A DNA stretch of 64,000 nucleotides, from assembly GCA_035561515.1 (NCBI GenBank), contig DATMXP010000031.1, positions 22,499 through 86,498 of the forward strand, read 5' to 3'. A program made the position numbers and the translations under genes. This DNA is from Terriglobales bacterium. GTDB taxonomy: Bacteria > Acidobacteriota > Terriglobia > Terriglobales > Acidobacteriaceae. The notes beneath the pieces were generated by a model. The model was not told the origin of the DNA. It was given only the letters and a program-made list of their open reading frames with translations, and made no database searches. This document shows, piece after piece, positions 35,981 through 45,285 of this stretch. Within the stretch, counting starts at the first letter, position 1. Each line of letters begins with the position of its first letter.

Positions 35981-36052
35981 CGCAAAACAGGCCGAACAGA
36001 GGTGACCGACTCGTAACAAAGACCGCTACTCGCGCGACGAGAGAGGATCGCA

Positions 36053-37432
36053 ATGTCAAAGAATGGAAAGACCACGATGAACGACTGGAAAACGAACTCA
36101 CGCTGGGACGGGATCGAGCGTCCGTACACAACCGAAGATGTGGACCGTCTCCGCGGCACTTTAAAGATCGAATACACGCTGGCCCGGCTTGGCGCCGAGC
36201 GTCTCTGGGACATGATGCACACCGGGCCTTATGTCGCCGCCCTTGGCGCCCTCACCGGGAACCAGGCCGTGCAGATGGTCTCCGCCGGACTCCAAGCAAT
36301 CTACGTAAGCGGATGGCAGGTCGCCGCCGACGCGAACCTTTCCGGCCAGACATACCCCGATCAGAGTCTCTACCCAGCCGACAGCGTTCCCTCGCTTTGC
36401 AAGCGGATCAACAACGCGCTCATTCGCGCCGATCAGATCCATCACGCCGAAGGTAAGAACGGCGTCAATTGGTTCGTGCCGCTGGTCGCCGACGCTGAGG
36501 CCGGTTTCGGTGGGTGCCTCAACGCCTTCGAGTTGATGAAAGGCATGATCGAAGCAGGCGCTGCCTGTGTTCACTTCGAAGACCAGCTCTCTTCGGCGAA
36601 GAAGTGCGGTCACCTCGGCGGAAAGGTCCTCGTGCCGACGAACGAGGCCGTACAGAAACTCATCGCTGCTCGTCTTGCAGCCGATGTCATGGGCGTACCC
36701 ACGCTCATCATGGCCCGCACCGACGCCAACAGCGCACAGCTCATCACCAGCGACATCGACGAGCGCGACCGCCAATTTATCGACAGTCCCGAGCGCACCT
36801 CCGAAGGGTTCTACCGATTACGCGGCGGCCTCGAATGCGCCATCGCGCGCGGACTCGCCTACGCGCCTTATGCCGATATGATCTGGTGCGAAACCTCAGA
36901 GCCGAACCTCGAGGAAGCGCGCCGCTTCGCCGAAGCCGTCCACGCGCAGTTCCCCAGCAAGATGCTCGCCTACAACTGTTCGCCGTCGTTCAACTGGAAG
37001 AAGAAGCTCGACGATCAGACCATCGCAAAATTCCAGTCCGAGCTGGGGAAAATGGGCTACAAGTTCCAGTTTGTGACTCTCGCCGGATTCCACGCTCTCA
37101 ACCTGAGCGTCTTCGAACTCGCTCGCGCCTACAAAGACAGCGGTATGGCCGCTTACTCGCGCCTCCAGGAGAAGGAGTTCGCACGCGAAGCGAGCCACGG
37201 TTATGGCGCGGTGAAGCACCAGCGTTTCGTCGGCACCGGATACTTCGACCAGGTGGCGACGGTTGTTTCCAACGGCGCGTGCTCTACCACGGCATTGCGT
37301 GGGTCGACCGAGGAGGAGCAGTTTTCCGAGGTGAAGGCCCCGTTACAGATGCCGCCGGTCAGCGAACGCGAGGGGCTTTCGATGGCAGCTGAGACGTCGC
37401 GGTCGGAGCCCGAGCGCATGGCCGGCGACTAG
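36053..37432 (+). CDS. aceA: Isocitrate lyase
   Basis: Splits isocitrate into glyoxylate and succinate. 459 residues. The catalytic signature KKCGHLGGK with the active Cys is present, together with [28 protein letters not shown] and YNCSPSFNW. Complete. ATG 36053 with AGAGG upstream. It lies 120 bp after aceB across the palindromic repeat and ends in a strong terminator. With aceB it allows growth on acetate or fatty acids; the divergent IclR gene is the likely regulator. Confidence 0.97.
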   Translation: MSKNGKTTMNDWKTNSRWDGIERPYTTEDVDRLRGTLKIEYTLARLGAERLWDMMHTGPYVAALGALTGNQAVQMVSAGLQAIYVSGWQVAADANLSGQTYPDQSLYPADSVPSLCKRINNALIRADQIHHAEGKNGVNWFVPLVADAEAGFGGCLNAFELMKGMIEAGAACVHFEDQLSSAKKCGHLGGKVLVPTNEAVQKLIAARLAADVMGVPTLIMARTDANSAQLITSDIDERDRQFIDSPERTSEGFYRLRGGLECAIARGLAYAPYADMIWCETSEPNLEEARRFAEAVHAQFPSKMLAYNCSPSFNWKKKLDDQTIAKFQSELGKMGYKFQFVTLAGFHALNLSVFELARAYKDSGMAAYSRLQEKEFAREASHGYGAVKHQRFVGTGYFDQVATVVSNGACSTTALRGSTEEEQFSEVKAPLQMPPVSEREGLSMAAETSRSEPERMAGD

Positions 37433-37450
37433 TATCAGTCCTCCTCTATT

Positions 37451-37476
37451 GGCGCGCTCCGGCGCGCCTTTTTTTT
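37451..37476 (+). terminator. Rho-independent terminator of aceA
   Basis: GGCGCGC-TCCG-GCGCGCC followed by eight T residues. Confidence 0.92.
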
Positions 37477-37487
37477 GCTCATTACCG

Positions 37488-37517
37488 TTTACAAACTGAG
37501 TCGACCTGACGTACTAT
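37488..37517 (+). promoter_or_regulatory. Putative sigma-70 promoter of the 37549 gene
   Basis: TTTACA (37488-37493), an 18-bp spacer and TACTAT (37512-37517), about 32 bp upstream of the ATG and just after the aceA terminator. Confidence 0.45.
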
Positions 37518-37548
37518 CCCGTGCCATTCGGCCCATCCTCTCGTAATC

Positions 37549-38289
37549 ATGTCAACCCAAACGCTGCCCAGAGTCACCGTCACGACCAGGCGTCGCTTTA
37601 GCCTGCTCGACAAGTATTTCTATTTCGGCATGTCCCTGCTGACGATTGTTGTGATCGTCTACGGGTTCAGCTTCACCGTCGAGAAGAACCTTATCCATCC
37701 CACTCCAGCCCGTCCGCTGATGCTCTATCTCCACGCGGCGGTGTTCACGGGATGGCTTGGGTTCTTCACGCTTCAATCGTTCCTCGTGCGGATTCGCAAC
37801 GTCGCTATGCATCGCAGAATCGGTTGGTTCGGCCTTGCATTGGGGATCGCCGTGCTTCTGGTCGGCATATCGACGACCCTCACCATGGTCCGTTTCAATC
37901 GCGACGTCATGCACTCCACTTTCGCCGAGTCGTTCATGCTCATCCCGCTGTTCGACATGCTCTGTTTCGGCGTGACGTTCGGACTGGCCATCAAATGGCG
38001 CAGACGACCGGAATATCACCGTCGACTGATTCTGGTTGCAACCTGCGCCCTGACCGCTGCCGGTTTCGGACGTTTTCCCGAGGCGATCCTTCCGAAGGAA
38101 GTTTTCTATCTCGGTGTGGACTTCCTGATCGTCCTCGGTGTCATGCGCGATCTGCTGGTGGACCGGACTGTCCATCGGGTGTACCGCTACGTGCTTCCTC
38201 TGTTCATGGTCGGTCAGACGATTGTCATCATCATCGTTGCCAAAGGCATGCCTTTCTGGCGCGCGATTGCTCATTCCTTGACAACCTGA
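37549..38289 (+). CDS. Polytopic membrane protein of unknown function
   Basis: 246 residues with about seven transmembrane helices (first MSLLTIVVIVYGFSFTV, last YVLPLFMVGQTIVIIIVA). Histidines are clustered near helix ends (LYLHAAVFTGWLGFF, MHRRIGWFGLALG, EYHRRLILVATC), a pattern seen in DUF2306-like and cytochrome-like membrane proteins, so haem or metal binding is possible but unproved. No family name can be given with confidence. Own promoter and short leader predicted; 16 bp before the lipid kinase gene. Confidence 0.68.
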   Translation: MSTQTLPRVTVTTRRRFSLLDKYFYFGMSLLTIVVIVYGFSFTVEKNLIHPTPARPLMLYLHAAVFTGWLGFFTLQSFLVRIRNVAMHRRIGWFGLALGIAVLLVGISTTLTMVRFNRDVMHSTFAESFMLIPLFDMLCFGVTFGLAIKWRRRPEYHRRLILVATCALTAAGFGRFPEAILPKEVFYLGVDFLIVLGVMRDLLVDRTVHRVYRYVLPLFMVGQTIVIIIVAKGMPFWRAIAHSLTT

Positions 38290-38305
38290 AGTAGCCGTAA
38301 AGTGA

Positions 38306-39181
38306 TTGTCCGCGGGAGCGGGTCCCCTTTATGCTTCCTGCAACTTGCGAGTCGCCATCATCAATGGACCCCGTGCAGCGGACGAGCGCACCCGCCCGTT
38401 CCGGCAGGCCATCGACGCCGAATGGACTGACGAAATCGGTCCGGGCCTCGATGCCATTCTCGTCTTTGGTGGCGACGGTACAGTGCATCGACACTTGAGC
38501 CGCCTCGCGGGAGCGATGTCTCCGGTTCTCGTCGTCCCGACCGGCAGCGGCAACGACTTCGCATCATCGCTGGGCATCCACAATCCCGGAGACTCGCTTC
38601 GCCTCTGGAAAAGGTTCATCGCCGGACAGGGAAGAGTCCACTGGATTGACCTCGGCTACGCCAACAGTGACGGCGACGAGCAGACCCACATCTTCTGCAA
38701 CGTTGCCAACTTCGGACTCGATTCCGAAATCAATCGCCGAGCGAATGAGCTATCGCCGTTCTGGCGTGCCAACGGCGGATATGTACTATCGCTCTTCCCG
38801 GCCTTGCTGCGATACAGGGCACCAGTCATTAAGCTCATCGCCGACGGCCATCTCATTGAGCGTCCGATACTGCTGGCCGTGGCCGCGAATGGCACCCGTT
38901 ACGGACGCGGTCTGAAAATTGCACCGCATGCCAATATGGAAGACGGCTTCCTCGATCTCTGCTTTGTCCGCGATACGTCGAAGGTCAAAGTAGCCGCGCT
39001 TTTCCCATTGGTCTACATCGGAAAGCATCTCAGCCTGAAGGAAGTCGAATACCTGCGCTTCCGGCATCTCCGCATCGAGTGTGAACATGCCCTCGACATT
39101 TACGCCGATGGCGAATTCCTCTGCCGTACTCCCGCCGAGATCCGCGCCGTACCGAATGCGCTCCCGGTAATCGCGCCATAG
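38306..39181 (+). CDS. Diacylglycerol/sphingosine-kinase family lipid kinase
   Basis: About 291 residues of the YegS/DgkB family. Catalytic motif LVFGGDGTVHRHLSRL, then PTGSGNDFASSLG, and the C-terminal domain with NVANFGLDSEINRRA, MEDGFLDLCFV and DIYADGEFLC. Predicts ATP-dependent phosphorylation of a lipid such as diacylglycerol. The start is uncertain: TTG at 38306 or TTG at 38345, neither with SD. It lies 16 bp after the membrane protein gene and probably shares its transcript. Confidence 0.87.
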   Translation: MSAGAGPLYASCNLRVAIINGPRAADERTRPFRQAIDAEWTDEIGPGLDAILVFGGDGTVHRHLSRLAGAMSPVLVVPTGSGNDFASSLGIHNPGDSLRLWKRFIAGQGRVHWIDLGYANSDGDEQTHIFCNVANFGLDSEINRRANELSPFWRANGGYVLSLFPALLRYRAPVIKLIADGHLIERPILLAVAANGTRYGRGLKIAPHANMEDGFLDLCFVRDTSKVKVAALFPLVYIGKHLSLKEVEYLRFRHLRIECEHALDIYADGEFLCRTPAEIRAVPNALPVIAP

Positions 39182-39223
39182 GTTTCCACAGCGGAATCTT
39201 CTAAACTCAATGTTTCCTTCCTT

Positions 39224-41674
39224 ATGCCGGCCTATTGCGACGTCGCGCTGCCCGTGCCGCTCGACGCGGTGTTTACCTACCGCGTGGGTGACCACATCCC
39301 CGTGGTCGGCGGACGCGTTCTCGTGCCATTCCGGCAGAAGCGCCTTGCTGGCATCGTCGTCGAATTGCACGACCGCGAGCAGGCCATTGAGATCAAGCCC
39401 ATCATTCAGGTCCTCGACCAACGGCCGGTGCTCGAACCCATCCTGCTCGATCTCGGCAAGTGGATCGCCTCGTATTACATCGCGCCACTCGGGGAAGTGC
39501 TGCGCACCATGGTGCCACTTGCGGCAGAAGTACGCTTCGCGCGCATCTACCGGATTACCGATCTCGGACTCACGGCCCTGCACGAATCGGCGACCGTCGG
39601 TTCTTCGCGACGCTCGCGTGTCACCCCCGAAGAGCAGATGGAGGAGTACGCCGTTCTCGACTACCTCTCGCAGCGCGAGGAACTGCGCGAACAAACACTG
39701 CGTAGCGCCGTGAAGTGCAGCCGCCGAACGCTGGACCGCCTGGTTGCTAAAAAGTGGATTCGGCGCGAAGACGTTTCCGCTGCACGCGATGCCAGTCGCA
39801 CCGTATCCGTTGCGGTGCTGCACAAACCTGCTACAAGCGCTCAAGGCAAGCAGCGAAAGCTCAACAGCAATCAGCAGCAGGTCCTTGAAGCGCTAGCCGC
39901 CAACGAAGGACGTCTCGCCGTCGAGCATCTGCGATCGCTTGGCATTCCGCGTTCCACGATTGAATCGCTCAAATCACGCGGGCTCATCCAGATCGTCGAA
40001 GAGCAGGCAGACTTTCACGTTTCAGGCCTCAAGCCCAAGCCGTACGTACATCATGCGAGCTTCACTCCCATGCAGTCGGAAGCCTTCGACAAGATCCGCA
40101 CTGCCGCGAACGCCAAGAAGTTTTCGGTCAGCTTGCTGCATGGTGTAACCGGTTCAGGAAAAACCGCCGTCTATCTCGCTGCCATGCGCGAGGTACTCGA
40201 CGCCGGGCGCGCCGCCATCATGCTCGTCCCGGAAATCGGGCTCACTCCGGCAGCCGCCGCGCAACTCCACGACACTTTTGGTGACGAAGTCGCCATCCTT
40301 CACTCCGGACTTACCGACGACGAGCGTGCCGAACAGTGGCATCGCATCCGCCGGGGAGAAGCTCGAATCGTCGTCGGAACACGCTCGGCGGTCTTTGCGC
40401 CCGTGAACGACCTGGCTTTGATCGTTGTCGACGAAGAACACGACAACTCTTACAAGCAGGAAGAGACGCCACGCTATCACGCGCGCGATGTGGCCATCAT
40501 GCGCGCCAAAATGTCAAACACCGCCGTTGTACTCGGCTCGGCCACGCCGTCGCTTGAGTCGTACCACAACACCGCGTCGAAGTACCGGCTCATCGCCATG
40601 CCACAACGGGTCGAGGAACGTCCGCTGCCGGAAGTAGAACTCGTGGACATGCGCGATGAATTCAAGGAAACCGGATCCGAGCAACTCATCTCGCGTCGCC
40701 TGACGGAGGAAATCAGTCAACGTCTTGAGCGCAATGAGCAAGTCATGGTGCTGCTCAATCGTCGCGGGTACTCACCCATCGTGCTCTGCCGCACCTGCGG
40801 CAACACCGTTCAGTGCAAGAACTGCGACATCCCCATGACGCACCACAAGTCATCGCGGCGCATCGAGTGCCACTACTGCGGATACATGGAGCGCGTGCCG
40901 GAGAAATGCCCGAAGTGCGGCAGCGAATATGTGTATTTCCTCGGCGCGGGTTCGGAAAAACTCGAAGACCATCTTCACGGCTTGTTTCCGCGCGCGCGCA
41001 TCGCGCGTCTCGATCGAGACACCATCCGCGGACGCCATGACTTCGAACGTGTGCTCTCGGCCATGCACGCCGGGGAAGTTGACCTGATCGTGGGCACGCA
41101 GATGATCGCTAAGGGCCACGATTTTCCGGGTGTCACATTGGTGGGCGTGGTCGGCGCCGACACGGCGCTTAAGTTCCCTGACTTCCGTGCGGCGGAACGA
41201 ACTTTCCAGTTGCTGACTCAGGTTGCCGGACGTGCTGGCCGTGGCAACACACCCGGTCGCGTCGTTCTGCAAACCTTCTTCCCCGATCACTATGCCATCC
41301 AGTTCGCGTCGAAGCATGACTATGCCGGCTTCTATGAAAAGGAAATTAACTTCCGCCGTTGGATGAAGTATCCGCCCTTTACCGCGCTCGCTAATGTTCT
41401 CATTCGTTCCGACCAACTTGATGACGCGCTCAAGTATTCAGGCTGGATCGGCCATTGGTTTAAGGAGCACGAACCTCCAGCGGTAAAAGTAATGGGACCC
41501 GCCCCGGCGCCAATCGTGCGTTTGAAGCGCGATTTCCGCTACCACTTCATCCTGAAGTCAGAGAGCCGCGAGAAGATGAACGGCGCCATTCGCGCCATGC
41601 TCGCGTTCGCAAACGAGAAGAAGATTCCGCGCACCAACATCGTGGTCGACGTGGATGCGCAGAATTTGATCTGA
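39224..41674 (+). CDS. priA: Primosomal protein N' (replication restart helicase PriA)
   Basis: 816 residues. The N-terminal 3'-DNA-binding and winged-helix parts (about 1-290) are followed by an SF2 helicase with HGVTGSGKTAVYL and VVDEEHDNSYKQ. The zinc region has paired cysteines (CRTCG, CKNCD, CHYCG, CPKCG), and motifs V-VI follow (VGTQMIAKGHDFPGVTLVG, QVAGRAGRG). PriA reloads the replisome at collapsed forks. A TAAACT box lies 16 nt before the ATG, so the leader is very short. Complete. Confidence 0.97.
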   Translation: MPAYCDVALPVPLDAVFTYRVGDHIPVVGGRVLVPFRQKRLAGIVVELHDREQAIEIKPIIQVLDQRPVLEPILLDLGKWIASYYIAPLGEVLRTMVPLAAEVRFARIYRITDLGLTALHESATVGSSRRSRVTPEEQMEEYAVLDYLSQREELREQTLRSAVKCSRRTLDRLVAKKWIRREDVSAARDASRTVSVAVLHKPATSAQGKQRKLNSNQQQVLEALAANEGRLAVEHLRSLGIPRSTIESLKSRGLIQIVEEQADFHVSGLKPKPYVHHASFTPMQSEAFDKIRTAANAKKFSVSLLHGVTGSGKTAVYLAAMREVLDAGRAAIMLVPEIGLTPAAAAQLHDTFGDEVAILHSGLTDDERAEQWHRIRRGEARIVVGTRSAVFAPVNDLALIVVDEEHDNSYKQEETPRYHARDVAIMRAKMSNTAVVLGSATPSLESYHNTASKYRLIAMPQRVEERPLPEVELVDMRDEFKETGSEQLISRRLTEEISQRLERNEQVMVLLNRRGYSPIVLCRTCGNTVQCKNCDIPMTHHKSSRRIECHYCGYMERVPEKCPKCGSEYVYFLGAGSEKLEDHLHGLFPRARIARLDRDTIRGRHDFERVLSAMHAGEVDLIVGTQMIAKGHDFPGVTLVGVVGADTALKFPDFRAAERTFQLLTQVAGRAGRGNTPGRVVLQTFFPDHYAIQFASKHDYAGFYEKEINFRRWMKYPPFTALANVLIRSDQLDDALKYSGWIGHWFKEHEPPAVKVMGPAPAPIVRLKRDFRYHFILKSESREKMNGAIRAMLAFANEKKIPRTNIVVDVDAQNLI

Positions 41675-41691
41675 AACTGAGGTGGTTTTCC

Positions 41692-42693
41692 CTAAAACCA
41701 GTGTGGCATCGCAAGGGCGTTTCCCGGGAAGGGATTCGGCGTGATTGTCAGGATCATCAGCGCCAGCGCGACCAGGCCTAGCATCCGCCTTCCGGGCGAG
41801 AGTGGAGGCCACGGCGATACATTCGGATGACGCATACCGGTGATTCCGAGCAGCACCGCCCAGATCAGCCATCCCGGCCACAGCAACAACCCCATCGGGA
41901 TCAACGCACCGACAGTCAGGCGCGAGATATGACGATGCAATCGCGGCATCAACGAATAAATGATGTGGCCGCCATCTAGCTGCCCGCCCGGCAAAAGATT
42001 CAGCGCCGTCGCGAACATTCCCACCCACGCCGCAATCGCCGTCGGATGCAAGAGCATATGTTCAAGCGGCAGCACGCGCATGCCGTCGCCCATGATCATC
42101 CAGTGTGCAATGCGAAAGATCAGCGGGAAGTCCAGCACGATGTCGCCCTGCACGATTACCGGAGGCGCAGGTTTCGACATCATCAGCGAGAACATCAGCA
42201 CGAAGCTTGCGACGATAAATCCGGCAATGGGTCCCGCAATCCCGATATCAAATAGCGCCGTCCGGGTTCGGATGGGCGACTTAATCCGGATGAATGCGCC
42301 CATCGTTCCGATCAGCGTCGGTGCCGGAATGAAAAAGGGCAACGTCGCGTACACGCCATAGCGCAGGCACATCACGTAATGCCCCATCTCGTGTGCGAGA
42401 AGGATCGTCATCAGCGTGAGCGAAAAGGGAAGTCCCAGCAGGATGCGTGCCGGATGCTCCAGGATGAACCCGATTGGGAACAGTGGAATTGTGTCATCGG
42501 CCAGCGAGAAAATCGGTAACCCGTGGAGGAAGTTAGTCTCCAGCCGTGTTCCCACCATCATCGTGGTGAAGAAGGTTGTCAGCAGCAACAGCGCGTGGAG
42601 CCAGTATTTCTGCCGCGATCGAGAGACGACCGCCACGTCATACGTTCGTGGGTCAAATTCCAAACGGGGAATGGGCGGCGTGTAGTCGGACAT
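41692..42693 (-). CDS. Site-2-protease-like M50 membrane metalloprotease
   Basis: 333 residues, about six transmembrane helices. The zinc motif LLAHEMGHYVMCLRYG (HExxH) is inside a membrane segment, and the third-ligand motif NLLPGGQLDGGHIIY is in a later helix, as in S2P proteases that cut within membranes. No PDZ domain is visible. The substrate is unknown; anti-sigma factors are common targets. Converges with priA. Confidence 0.87.
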   Translation of the reverse strand: MSDYTPPIPRLEFDPRTYDVAVVSRSRQKYWLHALLLLTTFFTTMMVGTRLETNFLHGLPIFSLADDTIPLFPIGFILEHPARILLGLPFSLTLMTILLAHEMGHYVMCLRYGVYATLPFFIPAPTLIGTMGAFIRIKSPIRTRTALFDIGIAGPIAGFIVASFVLMFSLMMSKPAPPVIVQGDIVLDFPLIFRIAHWMIMGDGMRVLPLEHMLLHPTAIAAWVGMFATALNLLPGGQLDGGHIIYSLMPRLHRHISRLTVGALIPMGLLLWPGWLIWAVLLGITGMRHPNVSPWPPLSPGRRMLGLVALALMILTITPNPFPGNALAMPHWF

Positions 42694-42799
42694 CGTTAAG
42701 GATGAATTTTCAGGATATCAGGCAACGGCGTAGTTGCGCCTGCCACACGCCCCCAGTGTAGAGACAGCTCCCCGCGCCGAAAGGTTAGATGCACGCCGG

Positions 42800-43069
42800 C
42801 TATTCGATGGTCTGCAACTCTTTGCCGGGCTTAAAACGCACGGCCTTTCCCGGAGGAATGCTGACTTCCGCGCCAGTCCTGGGATTTCGCCCGATGCCGG
42901 TCTTCCGTGGACGCACGTTGAACACACCGAATCCGCGCAACTCAATGCGGTCGCCCTGTGACAGGGCTTTCTTCATGCTCTCGAACACAGTTTCCACGGC
43001 CAGCTCGGCCTTGGTTTTCGTGATGCCGGTTTTATTTACGACCTCGTTGATGATGTCCAGCTTAATCAC
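42800..43069 (-). CDS. HU/IHF-family nucleoid protein
   Basis: 89 residues, a complete HU-family protein: helical dimerisation part VIKLDIINEVVNKTGITKTK, then IELRGFGVFNVRPRK and the DNA-binding arm TGIGRNPRTGAEVSIPPGK. Compared with E. coli, IHF-alpha-like features are present but HU is the safer name. The start is the GTG at 43069 with GGGAG 6 nt upstream; an ATG at 43096 lacks SD and would add nine residues. A near-consensus promoter lies at 43147-43175. Confidence 0.93.
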   Translation of the reverse strand: MIKLDIINEVVNKTGITKTKAELAVETVFESMKKALSQGDRIELRGFGVFNVRPRKTGIGRNPRTGAEVSIPPGKAVRFKPGKELQTIE

Positions 43070-43146
43070 AAGCAACTCCCGTGGAACATAGTTCAAAGCA
43101 CCGGGAAGATTTCCAGAGGATGGAGTCTCTCCCGTAAGCTGCTGAT

Positions 43147-43175
43147 ATTAAAGGGCTGAACGGCCATTGTCAACG
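43147..43175 (-). promoter_or_regulatory. Strong sigma-70 promoter of the HU gene
   Basis: On the minus strand TTGACA, 17 bp, TAATAT: a full -35 hexamer and five of six -10 bases. It predicts a leader of about 70 nt. Its -35 shares bases with the divergent dcd promoter. Confidence 0.75.
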
Positions 43176-43198
43176 GTGGCCTTGCGCCCGTAAGATGC
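43169..43198 (+). promoter_or_regulatory. Putative dcd promoter
   Basis: TTGTCA (43169-43174), 18 bp, TAAGAT (43193-43198). The -35 overlaps that of the HU promoter on the other strand. Confidence 0.45.
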
Positions 43199-43268
43199 TG
43201 TCACTTCCGGGTAAACAATCCGCCTAAAACAACACGGCCCGAGGCCGACCCATATTTAAAGGAGAAGA

Positions 43269-43823
43269 ATGGCTATCAAGAGTGACCACTGGATTCGCCG
43301 TATGTCGCTGGAACACGACATGATCAACCCCTTTTCGGAAAAGCAGGTGCGGCAAGGTGTTGTTTCGTATGGCCTTTCTTCTTATGGATACGACCTCCGG
43401 GTCGCCGACGAGTTCAAGATTTTCACCAACGTGAACTCCAGCATCGTGGACCCTAAGAAGTTCGACGAGAAGTCGTTCGTTACCATCACTTCCGACGTCT
43501 GCATCGTTCCGCCAAACTCCTTCGCGCTGGCGCGGTCGGTCGAGTACTTCAAGATCCCGCGCAACGTGCTCACCTTGTGCGTTGGCAAGTCCACCTACGC
43601 CCGCTGCGGCATCATCGTGAACGTCACCCCGTTCGAGCCTGAGTGGGAAGGCTTTGTCACCCTCGAGATATCCAACACCACGCCGCTGCCTGCGAAGATT
43701 TACGCCAACGAGGGTCTCTGCCAGATCCTGTTCTTTGAGTCCGACGAAGTCTGTGAGGTCAGCTACAAGGACCGCCACGGCAAGTATCAGGCGCAGACCG
43801 GAATCGTGCTGCCCAAGGTGTAA
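43269..43823 (+). CDS. dcd: dCTP deaminase
   Basis: 184 residues, dUTPase-fold trimer protein that deaminates dCTP to dUTP for thymidylate synthesis. Motifs: [62 protein letters not shown] with the catalytic Glu, and [26 protein letters not shown] precedes the ATG by 6 nt. A bifunctional dCTP deaminase/dUTPase is possible and cannot be excluded by eye. Confidence 0.95.
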   Translation: MAIKSDHWIRRMSLEHDMINPFSEKQVRQGVVSYGLSSYGYDLRVADEFKIFTNVNSSIVDPKKFDEKSFVTITSDVCIVPPNSFALARSVEYFKIPRNVLTLCVGKSTYARCGIIVNVTPFEPEWEGFVTLEISNTTPLPAKIYANEGLCQILFFESDEVCEVSYKDRHGKYQAQTGIVLPKV

Positions 43824-43855
43824 CCCGGCTTGTTAAACGGGAGTAAACTATAGCC

Positions 43856-44680
43856 ATGCAGCGAGTACTGCCATTCGTGCTTTTGCTCGCGCTGTGCGCC
43901 GTCCCGCTTGCGGCACAACGCCGCGGAGGTGGCGGCGGACACGTCGGCATGCGTGGGCCATCTGCCAGCTTTAGAGGTCACACCGGATACTCCGGACCTC
44001 GCGGTTCCGTTCACTTCTCCGGCCGAAGCCATGGCGGTGGATACTATTCCGGGCCTCGCTATTATGGCGGCACCCGCTACTACGGTAGTCACAGATACTA
44101 TGGCGGCTACCGTTACTACGGATCTCGCTATTACTATCCTCGCTCGTCCTGGGGCGTAGGCTTCTACTTCGGCTCCGGCTATTACGGTTCCTATTATCCG
44201 TACTACTACTCCTACTACCCGTATCCCTACGCTTATTACGCCACGCCTTCGTACCCGGTTGCATATCCGTCGGACTACGATACTTACCGTGACCGGCAGC
44301 AGCTTTCGGCGGATGTAAGCGATCTCCGCGATGAAGTCCGCCAGTTGCGCAACTCCAACGATCAGCTCCGCTACGAGCTTGAACGACGCAACGCGCCACA
44401 ACAAGCCGAGCCACAGCAAGCTGTGCCGCATCCGCCGGAAACTCAGCCGAACCCTTCGGCGGCGAAACCCAATGCTTCCGCTCCCGAAGGTCCTCTCACC
44501 GTGCTGGTGCTTAAGAACGGACGCCGCATTGAAACCACCAGTTATGCCGTGGTGGGGTCAACGTTGTGGGTGGTAAGTGATCAGCAGACGCGAAAGTATC
44601 CGATCGAACTGCTGGACGTGGAGCAGTCGAAGAAACTCAACGCCGAGCGTGGCGTAGAGTTCACCCTGCAAGAACGGTAA
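43856..44680 (+). CDS. Secreted Gly/Tyr-rich protein with coiled coil
   Basis: 274 residues. A signal peptide (MQRVLPFVLLLALCAVPLAA) is followed by a Gly/Arg/Tyr-rich low-complexity stretch (GGYYSGPRYYGGTRYYG and many YYG/YYP repeats, about 25-140). Next come a short coiled coil (LSADVSDLRDEVRQLRNSN), a Pro/Gln linker and a small folded C-terminal domain (VLKNGRRIETTSYAVVGST). The C-terminal domain resembles those of other secreted acidobacterial proteins; no function known. Wall- or pilus-like adhesion is only a guess. TAAACT at 43844-43849 is six bases before the ATG. Confidence 0.75.
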   Translation: MQRVLPFVLLLALCAVPLAAQRRGGGGGHVGMRGPSASFRGHTGYSGPRGSVHFSGRSHGGGYYSGPRYYGGTRYYGSHRYYGGYRYYGSRYYYPRSSWGVGFYFGSGYYGSYYPYYYSYYPYPYAYYATPSYPVAYPSDYDTYRDRQQLSADVSDLRDEVRQLRNSNDQLRYELERRNAPQQAEPQQAVPHPPETQPNPSAAKPNASAPEGPLTVLVLKNGRRIETTSYAVVGSTLWVVSDQQTRKYPIELLDVEQSKKLNAERGVEFTLQER

Positions 44681-44745
44681 CTCGCTCCACTGAACTTCCG
44701 GCACGAGCCCCTCCGGTTTATCCTTACCCTCGAACGGAGCCCATC

Positions 44746-45231
44746 ATGCTCGAACTCATTTCAGTTCGCCTCGAGTTTCCCGCTGACGCCAACATCATCG
44801 TCGGCCAAACGCACTTCATAAAGACCGTCGAAGACATCTATGAGGCCGTCGTCACCACCGTGCCTCAGGCCAAGTTCGGACTAGCCTTCAACGAAGCCTC
44901 CGGCGCATGCCTCATCCGTTCCGATGGCAACGATCAGTCGCTGAAGGAAGTCGCCATCCGCAACGCACAGGCGCTCGCCGCCGGACACGTCTTCGTCCTC
45001 GTCATCCAGAACGCATACCCCATCAACATCCTCAACCGCATCAAGGACGTCCCCGAGGTCTGCCACATCTTTTGCGCCACCGCCAATCCCGTGGAAGTGA
45101 TTCTCGCGCAAAGCGAGCAGGGAAGAGGCGTGCTCGGCGTCATCGATGGAAGTTCACCGAAAGGCGTAGAGGGCGAGTCCGACATCGCGTGGCGTCACGA
45201 TCTGCTGCGAAAGATCGGCTACAAACGCTAA
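44746..45231 (+). CDS. Adenosine-specific kinase (PAE2307/DUF355 family)
   Basis: 161 residues with the whole family body: IIVGQTHFIKTVEDIYEAV, FGLAFNEASGACLIRSDGND, HVFVLVIQNAYPINILNRI and CHIFCATANPVEVILAQ. The family was characterised in archaea as forming a trimer and as an adenosine-specific kinase; bacterial members are less common. No neighbour suggests a pathway. It ends in a terminator that overlaps the efp stop codon. Confidence 0.87.
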   Translation: MLELISVRLEFPADANIIVGQTHFIKTVEDIYEAVVTTVPQAKFGLAFNEASGACLIRSDGNDQSLKEVAIRNAQALAAGHVFVLVIQNAYPINILNRIKDVPEVCHIFCATANPVEVILAQSEQGRGVLGVIDGSSPKGVEGESDIAWRHDLLRKIGYKR

Positions 45232-45259
45232 CCCGGCCAGGTAGCAACCACAACAGCCA

Positions 45260-45285
45260 GGGCGCTCATGCGCCCTTCTTTTTCT
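45260..45285 (+). terminator. Terminator of the adenosine-kinase-family gene
   Basis: GGGCGC-TCAT-GCGCCC then TTCTTTTTCTCC on the plus strand. The loop bases 45266-45268 are the efp stop codon read on the other strand. Confidence 0.8.

Noticed and set aside
39202..39207. TAAACT before priA as a leaderless signal
   Set aside because: It stands 16 nt before the ATG, too far for a leaderless start, and no in-frame codon lies nearer.
44030..44230. Short tandem DNA repeats in the 43856 gene as a separate repeat element
   Set aside because: They are codons for the Tyr/Gly-rich segment and stay in frame.
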